Shown here: positions 1-8,400 of the stretch, piece by piece
Layout: every line of letters begins with the position of its first letter
Numbering within the stretch: the stretch's first letter is position 1
Source of the DNA: an uncultured Coriobacteriaceae bacterium
GTDB taxonomy: Bacteria; Actinomycetota; Coriobacteriia; Coriobacteriales; Atopobiaceae
DNA: 64,000 nucleotides
Assembly (NCBI GenBank): GCA_902777325.1
Contig: CACYTH010000001.1
Span: 124,001 to 188,000, forward strand
Direction of reading: 5' to 3'
Notes under the pieces: generated by a model
Told to the model about the DNA's origin: nothing
The model's input: the letters and a program-made list of their open reading frames with translations, nothing else
Databases searched by the model: none
Translations under genes and position numbers: made by a program

Positions 1-982
1 AGACTGCGTCGAGCGCGCGGCCGAGGTAGTTCTCGCAGAGCACCACCGCACAGGCGATGTTTGCCGCCTGGTAGCCGGGCTTTAGGGCCGCAAGGCCGGG
101 ATAGGTGGCCCGAGGCGTGGTGACCGTGAGCTCGAGCGGCGAGCCGATGCGCGAGGGGCGCTCGCTCACCAGGAAGGAGGCGTGGGGAAGCCCCTCGTGG
201 GCGCGCGGGACGCCGGCATGCATCTCACCGGCCGCGTCCTCGAGGCGCTCGGGCCTGAGCAGTACCGGCGTGACGTCCTCGGCGGCGCACTGGTCCAAGA
301 AGACGTCCTCCACGGAGTCGGGGGTGGCGGTGCCCACGCCGAGCACGCAGCTGCGTCCCGCCTTGATGACGGCGGCCTTCTCGCCCGAGATGGCCTCCAG
401 CGTGTCGCCGAGGATGTGCGTGTGGTCGAGTCCCACGCCGGTCACCGCGACGGCCTTGATGTCGCTGACGGCCGAGGTCGCATCCCAGCGGCCACCCATG
501 CCCACCTCGAGCACGGCCACGTCGATGCCTGCCTCGGCATAGGCCACGAGCGCAGCCACCGTGAGCAGGTCGAACTCGGTCACGTCGTAGGGTCGCTCGC
601 CCGCGGCGCTGCGGCGGGCATTGACACGCCGGCCCGCCTCGATCGCCACGGAGAGCCCGTGCGCGAAGGCCGCCTCGGAGATGGGACGGCCGCCCACCTC
701 CATGCGCTCGGTGTAGCTCACCAGCTCGGGGCTGGTGTAGAGGGCGGTGCGCAGGCCCTCGCCGGCAAGGATGGCCGCCGAGTAGCGCGACGTGGAGGTC
801 TTGCCGTTGGTGCCAGCCACCTGGATGCAGTCGTAGCAGCGGTCCGGGTTGCCGCACTCGGCCAGCATGTCCACGACGGTCTCAAGGAGCGGCTGGATGC
901 CAAACTTGAGCGTCGCGTGCAGCTGGCGCAGCGACTCCTCATAGCTCAGGTCGACGACGTCAAACGGCACACGGTATGACAT
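1..982 (-). CDS. folC: Folylpolyglutamate synthase / dihydrofolate synthase, 3' end cut by window edge
   Basis: Mur-ligase-family enzyme that adds glutamate to dihydropteroate or folates in the cytoplasm, which traps THF in the cell and makes it a good C1 carrier. The readable frame gives 327 codons starting MSYRVPFDVV and has no stop before the left edge, so the C-terminal part is missing. The ATP-binding loop GTNGKT is at about residues 57-62, and a downstream segment GVGLDHTHILG matches the family's conserved histidine region. The ATG at 980-982 is the first good start after the gene to its right. It is the last gene of a run of folate genes on this strand, which fits a role in C1 metabolism. 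Other very long frames across this stretch are codon-usage shadows. Confidence 0.9.
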   Translation of the reverse strand, partial: MSYRVPFDVVDLSYEESLRQLHATLKFGIQPLLETVVDMLAECGNPDRCYDCIQVAGTNGKTSTSRYSAAILAGEGLRTALYTSPELVSYTERMEVGGRPISEAAFAHGLSVAIEAGRRVNARRSAAGERPYDVTEFDLLTVAALVAYAEAGIDVAVLEVGMGGRWDATSAVSDIKAVAVTGVGLDHTHILGDTLEAISGEKAAVIKAGRSCVLGVGTATPDSVEDVFLDQCAAEDVTPVLLRPERLEDAAGEMHAGVPRAHEGLPHASFLVSERPSRIGSPLELTVTTPRATYPGLAALKPGYQAANIACAVVLCENYLGRALDAV

Positions 983-1026
983 GGGTAACCCCTTCCAGAG
1001 ATGATCTGCCTGCGGCGACGCGCACC

Positions 1027-1446
1027 CTACGGACGGTAGAAGGCCCGGTTGTTGGGCGTCTCGTCGCACTCCACCTCGCTCACGGGAAGGCCCTCCGCCA
1101 TCAAGCGCTCCGTCACGTAGCGAGCGAGGTTCTCGGCCGTGGTGCGGAAGGGCAGGATGGTGAGCGAGAATCCCTCGTCCTCAAGCGCCGCGACCGTTGC
1201 GGGCTTGAGCGAGCCCTCCTCCACCAAAAAGGTGTGGTCGAGCGAGTCCGCAAGCGCGCGCACGGCACGCTTGAACACGCCGAAGTCGAGCACCATGTCG
1301 CGCATGGTGCCCTCCGTCTGCAGCTCGTCCTGCCCGATGGTCACCACGATGCGCCACCGGTGCCCGTGGAGGTTCTCGCATTTGCCGTAATAGTCGGTCA
1401 GAAAGTGGGCGCTGTCAAAGCTCGCCTCGGTCTGCAGTGCGTACAT
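1027..1446 (-). CDS. queD: 6-pyruvoyltetrahydropterin synthase-family protein (QueD / PTPS-I/III type)
   Basis: 139-residue T-fold enzyme acting on dihydroneopterin triphosphate. It carries His14 of the zinc site and the motif C23-E-N-L-H27-G-H29. A CxxxHGH signature is typical of QueD (queuosine pathway). The additional Glu after the Cys gives CExxHGH, the pattern reported for bifunctional PTPS-I/III proteins that also replace FolB in folate synthesis. The position between folC and folE and the absence of folB in the window suggest a folate role. The ATG at 1446 lies just past the focA stop; a GTG at 1452 overlapping that stop is an alternative start. Translation is probably coupled to focA. 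Confidence 0.85.
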   Translation of the reverse strand: MYALQTEASFDSAHFLTDYYGKCENLHGHRWRIVVTIGQDELQTEGTMRDMVLDFGVFKRAVRALADSLDHTFLVEEGSLKPATVAALEDEGFSLTILPFRTTAENLARYVTERLMAEGLPVSEVECDETPNNRAFYRP

Positions 1447-1448
1447 GC

Positions 1449-2282
1449 TCACGCGCCCTTCTTGTAGGCCATCCAGTACATGCCGGCGACGATAACCGCG
1501 CCGCCCACGATGTTGCCCAGGGTGGCGGCGCTCAGGTTTGAGAGCAGCCCGCCCAGGTTGAGCGCTACCGTGTCGACGCCCTCCGGCGCCACGCCAGCCG
1601 CAAAGGTGACAAGTCCCATGGGGATGAAGAACATGTTGGCCACACAGTGCTCGAAGCCGCAGCCCACGAACATCGTCACCGGCAGCGACGAGCAGAAGAA
1701 CTTGTCGACCACCGTGCGGGCGGCAAAGCTCATCCAGACGCCCAGGCACACCAGGATGTTGCACATGATGCCGCGCCCGAAGGCGACCGTCCAGGGAAGC
1801 GCGCACTTGGCGGCCGCGACGCTCACCATCGTGTTGCCCACGGCGCCCGAACCCATCCCCGCAAAGTTGGCCAGCTTGAGCAGCGCCACCAGCAGGAGGG
1901 AGCCCAAAAGGTTGCCCGCATACACCACGAGCCAGCTGCGCAGCAGCGCGGACAGCGTGTACCTGCCGGAGAGGAAGCCCATCGTCATGAGGTTGTTGCC
2001 GGTAAAGAGCTCGGCACCGGCGATGAACACGAAGAACAGTCCGAAGCTGAAGACGAACGCACCAAACACCGAGGACGCGGCAAAGCCCAGCGTTGCGTCA
2101 CTCTTGACGAGCAGCATGAACATGCCGCCCATGCCGATGAACAGGCCCGCCAGGATGGCGAGAAGGAAGGTGCGCAGCAAGGGCATCTTGGCCTTGCCCT
2201 CGCCCACCACCTCGGCCTTCTCCTCGATCTGGGCAGCCGCCAGCGCGTCAGGCCTGATGGCAGCAATCTCCTTGTTGGTCAT
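1449..2282 (-). CDS. focA: Formate/nitrite transporter family channel (FocA-like)
   Basis: 277-residue integral membrane protein of the FNT family with six predicted transmembrane helices, including glycine-rich stretches such as FIGMGGMFMLL and FTGNNLMTMGFLSG. FNT proteins form pentameric channels for formate, nitrite or hydrosulfide. With fhs, fchA and folD a few genes away and no nitrite reductase in the window, formate is the likely cargo. The N-terminal 35 residues are hydrophilic and cytoplasmic. The stop is 3 bp from the start of folE's stop codon region on one side and abuts queD on the other, so the three genes look cotranscribed. Direction of transport cannot be read from sequence. 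Confidence 0.9.
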   Translation of the reverse strand: MTNKEIAAIRPDALAAAQIEEKAEVVGEGKAKMPLLRTFLLAILAGLFIGMGGMFMLLVKSDATLGFAASSVFGAFVFSFGLFFVFIAGAELFTGNNLMTMGFLSGRYTLSALLRSWLVVYAGNLLGSLLLVALLKLANFAGMGSGAVGNTMVSVAAAKCALPWTVAFGRGIMCNILVCLGVWMSFAARTVVDKFFCSSLPVTMFVGCGFEHCVANMFFIPMGLVTFAAGVAPEGVDTVALNLGGLLSNLSAATLGNIVGGAVIVAGMYWMAYKKGA

Positions 2283-2285
2283 ACC

Positions 2286-2894
2286 CTAGTCCCCCATTCC
2301 GATGAGACGGAGCGCCTCCTCGCGCGCCTTGAGGTCGCTCTTGAACCAACCACGCACGGCACTGGTCACCGTGAGCGAGCCCGCACTCCGGATGCCGCGC
2401 ATGGTCATGCAGGTGTGCGTGGCCTCCAAGACCACCAGCACGCCCAGCGGGTCGAGACGGTCGACGATCGCGTCGGCGACCTGCTGGGTGAGCCGCTCCT
2501 GCACCTGCGGGCGATGCGCATAGCCCACCACGCAGCGCGCGAGCTTGGAGAGGCCGGTGATGCGGCCGTCACGCGGGAGATAGCAGATGTGCGCCTTGCC
2601 CGTGAAGGGCAGCAGGTGATGCTCGCACATCGACGAGAACGGGATGTCCTTGACGATGACCATGTTCTCGTTGCCAGGCTCGCTGAACTGTCTGAGCAGG
2701 TGCGTGCTTGGGTCCTCCTGCATGCCGCCAAAGATCTCCTCGCAGGCGCGGGCGACGCGGTCAGGCGTGCCCAGCAGGCCCTCGCGATCGGGGTCCTCGC
2801 CTATCGCGGCGAGAAACTCCCGCACGGCCGCCTCGATGCGCGGCTTGTCCACAGGCCCGAAGCCCTGGCTGTTGATGATGCGTTCGTCTGCCAT
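2286..2894 (-). CDS. folE: GTP cyclohydrolase I
   Basis: 202-residue enzyme converting GTP to dihydroneopterin triphosphate, the first step of pterin and folate synthesis. The zinc ligands are visible as C90-E-H-H93 and C162 (THTCMTMRG). The [14 protein letters not shown] segment near residues 169-182 is the family C-terminal motif. Length is normal for a bacterial type IA enzyme. It starts with an ATG preceded by GGGGGA and is followed within a few bases by focA, so folE-focA-queD-folC form a plausible operon. The product feeds the PTPS-like protein two genes downstream. Confidence 0.95.
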   Translation of the reverse strand: MADERIINSQGFGPVDKPRIEAAVREFLAAIGEDPDREGLLGTPDRVARACEEIFGGMQEDPSTHLLRQFSEPGNENMVIVKDIPFSSMCEHHLLPFTGKAHICYLPRDGRITGLSKLARCVVGYAHRPQVQERLTQQVADAIVDRLDPLGVLVVLEATHTCMTMRGIRSAGSLTVTSAVRGWFKSDLKAREEALRLIGMGD

Positions 2895-2917
2895 GGTTCC
2901 CCCTACCAGACCAGAAA

Positions 2918-2942
2918 GGCGACAGGCTCGGCACCTGTCGCC
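2918..2942 (-). terminator. Hairpin after folD
   Basis: Perfect 9-bp inverted repeat (2918-2926 with 2934-2942) 16 bp after the folD stop, followed on the minus strand by TTTCTGG. It separates folD from folE. Confidence 0.6.
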
Positions 2943-2957
2943 CGAACCACCCCTATG

Positions 2958-3812
2958 TTAGCCGACTGTTCGTTGCGCGGCCTCGACCACATGCTTGGCG
3001 AGCACGGCCGTCGTGACCGACCCGACTCCTCCGGGCACCGGCGTTATGGCATCCACCACGGGCTCGACCTCGTCGAAGAGGACGTCGCCACAGAGCTTGC
3101 CAGCCTTCTCGTCCCAGTTGACACCCACGTCGATGACCGTCTGGCCGGCGCGCACGGCATCTGCCCCGACCGTACCGATATGGCCAGCCGCCACCACCAG
3201 CACCTCGGCCTTACGGCAAGCGGAGGCCAGATCTCGCGTGCGCGTGTGGCACATGGTGACGGTCGCGTTGCGCGCCTGCAGCATCATGGAGACGGGCTTG
3301 CCAATGACCAGCGAGCGGCCCACGACGGTGGCTTCCGCGCCCGTGAGGTCGTAGCCATAGTAGTCGAGCAGCTGGATGCATGCCTCGGCCGTGCAGGGCG
3401 GGAATCCGATCGGCCTGTTGGCGAAGACGCCAAAGAGCGAGCGCTCGGTGGAGCAGTCGATGTCCTTGGCCGGATCGAGCGCGTTGCAGGCTGCCGGCTC
3501 GTCAAGATGGGCGGGCAGCGGACGGAACATAAGGCAGCCATGGATCGAGGCATCGGTATTGACCTCGGCGATCGTGGCCATGAGCTCGTCCTGCGTGCAG
3601 TCGGCGGGCAGCGAGAACTTGCGCACGTCGATGCCAATCGCATCGCAACGCTTGGTCGCCCCGCGCTCGTAGGACAGATCGTCGTCGCGCTCGCCTACGC
3701 GCACGATGGCGAGCGTGGGCACCACGCCCCTCTCGCGAAGCTCTTCCACCTGAACCTTCAGCTCCTCCGTCAGCGCCTTGGCAACGGGAAGCCCCTTGAG
3801 CAGCTTGGCCAT
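2958..3812 (-). CDS. folD: Methylene-THF dehydrogenase, FolD family, probably lacking cyclohydrolase activity
   Basis: 284-residue FolD-family protein that oxidises 5,10-methylene-THF to methenyl-THF with NAD(P). The Rossmann part shows VVGRSLVIGKPVSMML around residues 164-179, and the C-terminus has PVPGGVGSVTTAVL. The family's catalytic Y-x3-K pair reads Y48-E-R-G-A52, so the lysine (Lys56 in the human enzyme) is alanine. The partner glutamine of the VQLPLP motif (Gln100 in human) is Phe96 in LMFRPLP. The conserved Asp of KDxD is kept as D119. From what is known of Lys56/Gln100 mutants, cyclohydrolase activity should be lost while dehydrogenase can persist. A separate cyclohydrolase gene, fchA, lies immediately upstream. 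ATG with AGGAGG spacing. Confidence 0.93.
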   Translation of the reverse strand: MAKLLKGLPVAKALTEELKVQVEELRERGVVPTLAIVRVGERDDDLSYERGATKRCDAIGIDVRKFSLPADCTQDELMATIAEVNTDASIHGCLMFRPLPAHLDEPAACNALDPAKDIDCSTERSLFGVFANRPIGFPPCTAEACIQLLDYYGYDLTGAEATVVGRSLVIGKPVSMMLQARNATVTMCHTRTRDLASACRKAEVLVVAAGHIGTVGADAVRAGQTVIDVGVNWDEKAGKLCGDVLFDEVEPVVDAITPVPGGVGSVTTAVLAKHVVEAAQRTVG

Positions 3813-3840
3813 GTACTACCTCCTCGTCCGGCGCAAAACC

Positions 3841-3874
3841 CAGGGGATTGCCCAACCGAGCGGGCAATCCCCTG
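3841..3874 (-). terminator. Rho-independent terminator of fchA
   Basis: Perfect 13-bp stem (3841-3853 with 3862-3874) 17 bp after the fchA stop, followed on the minus strand by GGTTTTG. It ends the fhs-fchA unit and implies that folD has its own promoter or relies on read-through. Confidence 0.75.
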
Positions 3875-3891
3875 GCATCATGCGCGTTTTG

Positions 3892-4524
3892 CTACCCCCT
3901 GATGCGTTTCATCACTGCCGCGGCGCAGGCCTCTGCGCGCGGGATGTAGGTCGTAAGCATCTCGTCGCACTCGGCCTCGGTGGCCTCGGCAAAGTCGCGG
4001 CTCTTGAGGGTCTTGGTGTTGACGAAGACGTTGAGGCTCGCCGCCTCGAGCGCCGCACGGCACAGGAGCGCGCCGCAACCGACGTCGGAGAGGAGCATCT
4101 TGGAGCCCTTCTCCCCCATCTCCTCGAGCAGCTCGATGGCGCGGCAGATCTGCCGCATCATCTCGAGCGGAGCGGCACAGGCCGCCTTGGTGGCCTCCTC
4201 GAGCACCACGGCACGCTTTGGGTCGTCGCGCGGGATCGCGTATGCCTGGGACAGCGGATAGAACGCCTCGGCGTCCTCCTGGACAAGCTGGATGAGGCGA
4301 AGGCGTATGTCGGTGGCGTCGGCGAGCATGCGCTGGACGTCATCCTCCACCGCCGCATAGGTCTTCTTGCCCGTGGTGAAGTTGCCCACCATCGAGCAGA
4401 GCGCCACGCCAAGCGCGCCTGCGAGCGCGGCCGCACCGCCGCCGCCCGGCACGGACTCCTTGGCGGCCAGCACCTCGGCAAAGGCCTCGCAGGACCTATC
4501 AGTGAGCTTCTCGGACATGGACAC
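3892..4524 (-). CDS. fchA: Methenyltetrahydrofolate cyclohydrolase (FTCD_C family)
   Basis: 210-residue all-helical protein of the formiminotransferase-cyclodeaminase C-terminal family. FchA hydrolyses 5,10-methenyl-THF to 10-formyl-THF. Recognisable features are the N-terminal VPGGGGAAALAGALGVAL segment (about residues 26-43) and MVGNFTTGKK. It sits 34 bp downstream of fhs, the classic fhs-fchA pairing of acidogenic and acetogenic bacteria. It supplies the activity that the neighbouring FolD appears to have lost. A glutamate formiminotransferase or histidine pathway is not present in the window, so the C1 role is preferred over cyclodeaminase. Confidence 0.9.
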   Translation of the reverse strand: MSMSEKLTDRSCEAFAEVLAAKESVPGGGGAAALAGALGVALCSMVGNFTTGKKTYAAVEDDVQRMLADATDIRLRLIQLVQEDAEAFYPLSQAYAIPRDDPKRAVVLEEATKAACAAPLEMMRQICRAIELLEEMGEKGSKMLLSDVGCGALLCRAALEAASLNVFVNTKTLKSRDFAEATEAECDEMLTTYIPRAEACAAAVMKRIRG

Positions 4525-4558
4525 CCCTCGCCTTTCTCCGTTGCTTTCGGACAGACGC

Positions 4559-6232
4559 TTAGAACAGGCCGACGATCTTGCCGTCAGCGGTGACGTCGAT
4601 CTTCTCGGCGGCCGGGACGCGCGGCAGGCCGGGCATCGTCATGATGTCACCGGTGAGGGCCACGATGAAGCCGGCGCCGGCGCTGATCTTGAGGTTGCGT
4701 ACGGTGAGGCGCCAACCGCGCGGGGCGCCAAGCTTGTTCTGGTCGTCGGTGAAGGAGTACTGGGTCTTGGCCATGCAGATGGGCAGGTTGCCAAAGCCCA
4801 GCTCCTCGAGCTGCTTGAGCTGGTTGCGCGCGGAGCCGACCAAGTCGACGCCATCGGCGTGATAGACCTTGGTCGCGATGTCGTTGAGCTTCTTCTCGAT
4901 GGAATCATCCGTGTCGTAGGAGAAGCGGAAGTCGTTCGGCTCGTCGCACAGGCGCACGACCTCGTCGGCAAGCGCGACGCCGCCCTTGCCGCCCTTGGCC
5001 CACACCTCGGAGAGGGCCACGTTGACGCCGAGCTCCTTGCACTTGGCCTCCACCAGGTCGAGCTCGGCCTTGGTGTCGGTCGGGAAGGCGTTGATGGCCA
5101 CGACGCAGGGCAGGCCGTAGACGTCCTTGATGTTGGAGACGTGCTGCAGCAGGTTGGGCATGCCGGCTTCGAGCGCCTCGAGGTTCTCGGTGGTGAGCTC
5201 GGCCTTGGGCACGCCGCCGTTGTACTTGAGAGCGCGGACGGTTGCCACGATGACGACCGCGGACGGCTTGAGGCCGGTGGCGCGGCACTTGATGTCGAAG
5301 AACTTCTCGGCACCGAGGTCAGCGCCGAAGCCCGCCTCGGTCACCACGTAGTCGGCCATCTTCATGGCGGTGGTGGTGGCCATCACGGAGTTGCAGCCAT
5401 GGGCGATGTTGGCGAACGGGCCACCGTGCACGAAGGCGGGGTTGTTCTCGAGGGTCTGCACCAGGTTGGGCTTGATGGCGTCCTTGAGCAGTGCGGTGCA
5501 GGCACCCTCGGCGTTGAGGTCGTGCACGGTGACGGGCTTGCGGTCGTAGGTGTAGGCGACGACCATGCGGCCCAGGCGAGCCTTGAGGTCGTCGAGGTCG
5601 GAGGCCAGGCAGAAGGCGGCCATGACCTCGGAGGCGACGGTGATGTCGAAGCCGTCCTGACGGGGCACGCCGTCGGGGATGCCACCCATGCCGTCAACGA
5701 CGTTGCGGAGCTGGCGGTCGTTCATGTCGACGCAGCGGCGCCAGATCACGCGGCGCGGGTCGATGTTGAGCTTGTTGTCCCACTTGATTGCGTTGTCGAG
5801 CATGGCGGCGATCAGGTTGTTGGCAGCGCCGATGGCGTGGAAGTCGCCGGTGAAGTGCAGGTTGATGTCCTCCATGGGAACGACCTGGGCGTAGCCGCCA
5901 CCTGCGGCACCGCCCTTGACACCAAACACGGGGCCGAGGGACGGCTCGCGCAGGCACAGCATCGTCTGGCGACCGGTGAGGTTCATGGCGTCGGCGAGTC
6001 CGACCGACGTGGTGGTCTTGCCCTCGCCCGCAGGGGTGGGGTTAATGGCGGTCACGAGAATCAGCTTCGCCCTGCTGGGCATGTCCTTCATCGAGTTGAT
6101 GTCGACCTTGGCCTTGACCTTGCCGTAGTGCTCGAGCTGGTCCTCGGTGAGGCCCGCCTTGGCAGCAACCTCAGAGATGGGCAGCATGGTCGCTTCCTGT
6201 GCGATCTCGATATCGCTCTTGTACTCTGCCAT
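4559..6232 (-). CDS. fhs: Formate-tetrahydrofolate ligase
   Basis: 557-residue enzyme joining formate, ATP and THF to 10-formyl-THF, or in reverse making ATP from 10-formyl-THF. The nucleotide loop [10 protein letters not shown] is at residues 66-75, and [20 protein letters not shown] and [16 protein letters not shown] are family hallmarks. Length is typical. The start [12 protein letters not shown] at 6232 was chosen because AAGGAG lies seven bases upstream; an ATG 20 codons earlier lacks a site. It is first in an fhs-fchA unit preceded by a 330-bp intergenic region. With FocA and without MetF or CO dehydrogenase genes nearby, the ATP-yielding direction towards formate is plausible. Confidence 0.96.
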   Translation of the reverse strand: MAEYKSDIEIAQEATMLPISEVAAKAGLTEDQLEHYGKVKAKVDINSMKDMPSRAKLILVTAINPTPAGEGKTTTSVGLADAMNLTGRQTMLCLREPSLGPVFGVKGGAAGGGYAQVVPMEDINLHFTGDFHAIGAANNLIAAMLDNAIKWDNKLNIDPRRVIWRRCVDMNDRQLRNVVDGMGGIPDGVPRQDGFDITVASEVMAAFCLASDLDDLKARLGRMVVAYTYDRKPVTVHDLNAEGACTALLKDAIKPNLVQTLENNPAFVHGGPFANIAHGCNSVMATTTAMKMADYVVTEAGFGADLGAEKFFDIKCRATGLKPSAVVIVATVRALKYNGGVPKAELTTENLEALEAGMPNLLQHVSNIKDVYGLPCVVAINAFPTDTKAELDLVEAKCKELGVNVALSEVWAKGGKGGVALADEVVRLCDEPNDFRFSYDTDDSIEKKLNDIATKVYHADGVDLVGSARNQLKQLEELGFGNLPICMAKTQYSFTDDQNKLGAPRGWRLTVRNLKISAGAGFIVALTGDIMTMPGLPRVPAAEKIDVTADGKIVGLF

Positions 6233-6517
6233 CTTTGCTCCTTGTCTAAGAAAGGCGCGATGCGCTTGCTTCCTCTGCCTCCATGCCCTCATGGAGACCC
6301 TCCTGGCTGCTGCATTTACGTCATTGCATCATGCAACGCCGTAATCAAGCATAAGATACCGAGTCTGCCGTTGGTGCATCATGCTCAAAAGTGCGTATCT
6401 TTGGCACGTAATTCCCTACGTTTCGTCGGATTCCCGTGCTGCGACCATCGTAGCAACGCGTTTTCGGCACCACCAGAGCACTTCGTCACAAAACGCAGCG
6501 GGGAGTTTTGGAACAAA
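6233..6517. other. Intergenic region upstream of fhs
   Basis: No convincing gene. It is more AT-rich than its surroundings and contains the 13-base palindrome TTGCATCATGCAA at 6324-6336. The core GCATCATGC recurs at 6376-6384, exactly 50 bp away. These are candidate regulator sites for fhs. I saw no conserved THF riboswitch pattern, though a covariance model would be needed to exclude one. Confidence 0.4.
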
Positions 6518-6551
6518 TGCCCATAGGCGGGCTGTGGTGCTCCTATGGGCA
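6518..6551 (-). terminator. Hairpin after 5-formyl-THF cyclo-ligase; also contains two facing TATGGGCA motifs
   Basis: Perfect 10-bp inverted repeat (6518-6527 with 6542-6551) beginning 12 bp after the stop and followed on the minus strand by TTTGTTCC, so it can act as a terminator. Its arms contain TATGGGCA, the same word found upstream of three other genes here, so an operator function is also possible. Confidence 0.5.
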
Positions 6552-6563
6552 GATCGATATGGG

Positions 6564-7145
6564 TCAATCCGTCACCACGAGCTGGGCGGGCAGGTCATGG
6601 GCATCTATGATGCCCTCGGCACGAAGGTCGCGGCTCAGCTGCGCCCTGCGGCAGAGACCGACCGAAACGCCCCCGAAGCGCGCGAGGAAGGTGTCATAGA
6701 ATCCGCCGCCATAGCCGAGGCGATACCCTGCCAGGTCGAAGGTGAGCCCGGGGACAAGCGCCAACATGCGCTCGCCTGTATCCAGCAACTGCTCGCTGGC
6801 CTCGTCGGGCACCGGCTCCTCCACGCCAAGCCTGCTGCGAACGAGGGCGTCGAACGACGTCACCTTGTACCAGCGCATCTCATGCGTACCTGGCACGCAC
6901 CACGGCAGGGCTACGGTCTTTCCCGCATCCCACGCGCGCTCGATGATGCCGCGCGTGCGCACCTCGGGCCCGAAATCGAGGTATGGGAGGAGCACCTCGG
7001 CCCACTCGAACTCGGGAAGCGCGCAGAGCCGCTCCTCGATGAGAGCGTCAGCCGCAGCGCGGGCCTCCTCCCCCATGTCCTTGCGGATGGCGCGGAACCT
7101 TTTGCGCAGCTCGCGTTTGCGAGCATCGACGTTAACGTTGCCCAT
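6564..7145 (-). CDS. 5-formyltetrahydrofolate cyclo-ligase
   Basis: 193-residue MTHFS-family enzyme that converts 5-formyl-THF to 5,10-methenyl-THF with ATP, rescuing the stalled folate form. The signature LGYGGGFYD is at residues 143-151, and the basic N-terminus RKRELRKRFRAIRKDM resembles the ATP-site helix. The start MGNVNVDARK at 7145 has GGGGAGGAAG just upstream; longer in-frame starts lie in non-coding-looking sequence. It completes a near-full THF C1 set with folD, fchA and fhs. A TGTGGGCA word lies about 67 bp upstream, at the same distance as similar words before two other genes in this window. Confidence 0.92.
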   Translation of the reverse strand: MGNVNVDARKRELRKRFRAIRKDMGEEARAAADALIEERLCALPEFEWAEVLLPYLDFGPEVRTRGIIERAWDAGKTVALPWCVPGTHEMRWYKVTSFDALVRSRLGVEEPVPDEASEQLLDTGERMLALVPGLTFDLAGYRLGYGGGFYDTFLARFGGVSVGLCRRAQLSRDLRAEGIIDAHDLPAQLVVTD

Positions 7146-7266
7146 GACTTCCTCCCCTGTTGCCACCAACACCACGATAAGCCAAGCCATGCGCACGTGA
7201 ACATACCCAAATGTGGGCATCCCCGCAGACGATATGGGTGTGCGGAACATGCGGCGCAGCATGAGT

Positions 7267-7297
7267 TGCCCCGCCCGCCAGAGCGACGAACGGGGCA
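7267..7297 (-). terminator. Weak hairpin after SDR gene
   Basis: Seven-bp inverted repeat (7267-7273 with 7291-7297) about 50 bp after the SDR stop, with no clear T-run. The rest of the roughly 200-bp gap 7146-7346 holds the motif words described in the findings and no gene. Confidence 0.35.
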
Positions 7298-7346
7298 TTC
7301 TGTTGCAGGAATGTGAGAGCCAGCTTCGGTTTACACCGTGCTATCG

Positions 7347-8132
7347 CTACACCGCTGTGTAGCCGCCATCCACCGCGATGGCCTGGCCGGTGACGTAGCT
7401 GGCCTCCTCGGAGCCCAGGAAGACCGCGGCCGCGTTGAGCTCGCCCTGCCTGCCGTAGCGCCGCATGGGCACCGACTGCTTGGCGAAGGCCTGGAAGTAC
7501 TCGGTGTCGAGCGTCTCGGTAGTGAGCTCGGTGTAGAAGTAGCCCGGGCAGATCGTGTTGACGGTGATGCCGAGGGGCGCGAGCTCCGCCGCCGCTCCGC
7601 GCGAGAAGTTGACGACGGCGCCCTTGGATGCGTGGTAGGCGATCGTCGGGATGGCCGTGTTGCCGACCAGGCCGTAGATGGAGGCGATGTTGATGATACG
7701 GCCGTACGTCTGGCTGCCTGTCTCGATGCCCTTTGCCATGTAGCCGGCGAACTTCTTAGTCATGGTGAAGACGGAAGACAGGTCGAGGTTCATGGTGAAG
7801 TCCCAGTCACCGCGATCGAATTCGATTAGCTTGGTGCCCGTGCCCCTCTCGCCGCCGGCGCAGTTTACGAGCACTTCCACGTGGCCGAACTTCTCGTCGG
7901 CCGCGGCGAGGGCGGCGTCGATGGACTCCTCGTCGGTTACGTCGCACGCGCAGGGCAGCACCTGGACGCCATACTTCTCGGCGAACTCCTTGGCGGACGC
8001 CTCGAGGCGCTCGACGCGGCGCGCGAGCAGCACAAGGTTTGCCCCCTGCTCCGCGAAGCCCTCCGCCATCTGCTTGCCAAGACCCGAGGATGCGCCCGTC
8101 ACTGCGACAACCTTGCCCGTATAATCGAACAT
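7347..8132 (-). CDS. Short-chain dehydrogenase/reductase, classical
   Basis: 261-residue NAD(P)-dependent oxidoreductase. The cofactor motif TGASSGLG is at residues 12-19, the catalytic Ser151 and Y166-H-A-S-K170 are present, and the C-terminus TGQAIAVDGGYTAV is typical of FabG-like members. Substrate is unknown. It stands alone between the cyclo-ligase and the first PanB-like gene, with its own leader region containing a perfect 14-bp palindrome just upstream of its ribosome binding site (AAAGGAAGG). Three other SDRs in the window sit in C1-related operons, so this one may oxidise or reduce a related alcohol or ketone. Confidence 0.88.
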   Translation of the reverse strand: MFDYTGKVVAVTGASSGLGKQMAEGFAEQGANLVLLARRVERLEASAKEFAEKYGVQVLPCACDVTDEESIDAALAAADEKFGHVEVLVNCAGGERGTGTKLIEFDRGDWDFTMNLDLSSVFTMTKKFAGYMAKGIETGSQTYGRIINIASIYGLVGNTAIPTIAYHASKGAVVNFSRGAAAELAPLGITVNTICPGYFYTELTTETLDTEYFQAFAKQSVPMRRYGRQGELNAAAVFLGSEEASYVTGQAIAVDGGYTAV

Positions 8133-8400
8133 CTATGCCTTCCTTTCAATTGAAAGCCCTTCGCCCCAAGGCCGAAGCGCCTCCGTGCGCTCTGCCATTT
8201 GCACGAACATGCCGATGCCAGGAGCCTTTTGCCATCTTCATCATATGCGCAAGCTCGCCCTTGTCCACCCGGCTAACTGTCTCATTTCTTATATCTCTTA
8301 TTGGACGTTTTGCACTAACCCCCGCTAGACCACCGCTGACATCCGGCCGCTAGTGAGGCTTGGCCAGCATGTCATACGCAGACTCTCGGTGCTAAAGGGA
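8133..8400. other. Intergenic region between the SDR and the first PanB-like gene
   Basis: No gene recognised. It contains the 14-bp perfect palindrome CTTTCAATTGAAAG at 8143-8156, adjacent to the SDR ribosome binding site, and AT-rich promoter-like sequence around 8280-8320. Confidence 0.4.

Noticed and set aside
1647..3902. A 751-codon plus-strand open frame opposite focA, folE and folD
   Set aside because: Composition is His/Arg/Ala-rich antisense shadow of three well-supported genes. High GC suppresses stop codons.
6233..6517. A THF riboswitch before fhs
   Set aside because: The conserved junction sequences were not recognisable by eye; only short palindromes were seen.
4367..6526. A 719-codon plus-strand open frame opposite fhs and fchA
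   Set aside because: Val/Leu/Gly/His-rich shadow with no domain; fhs on the minus strand is certain.
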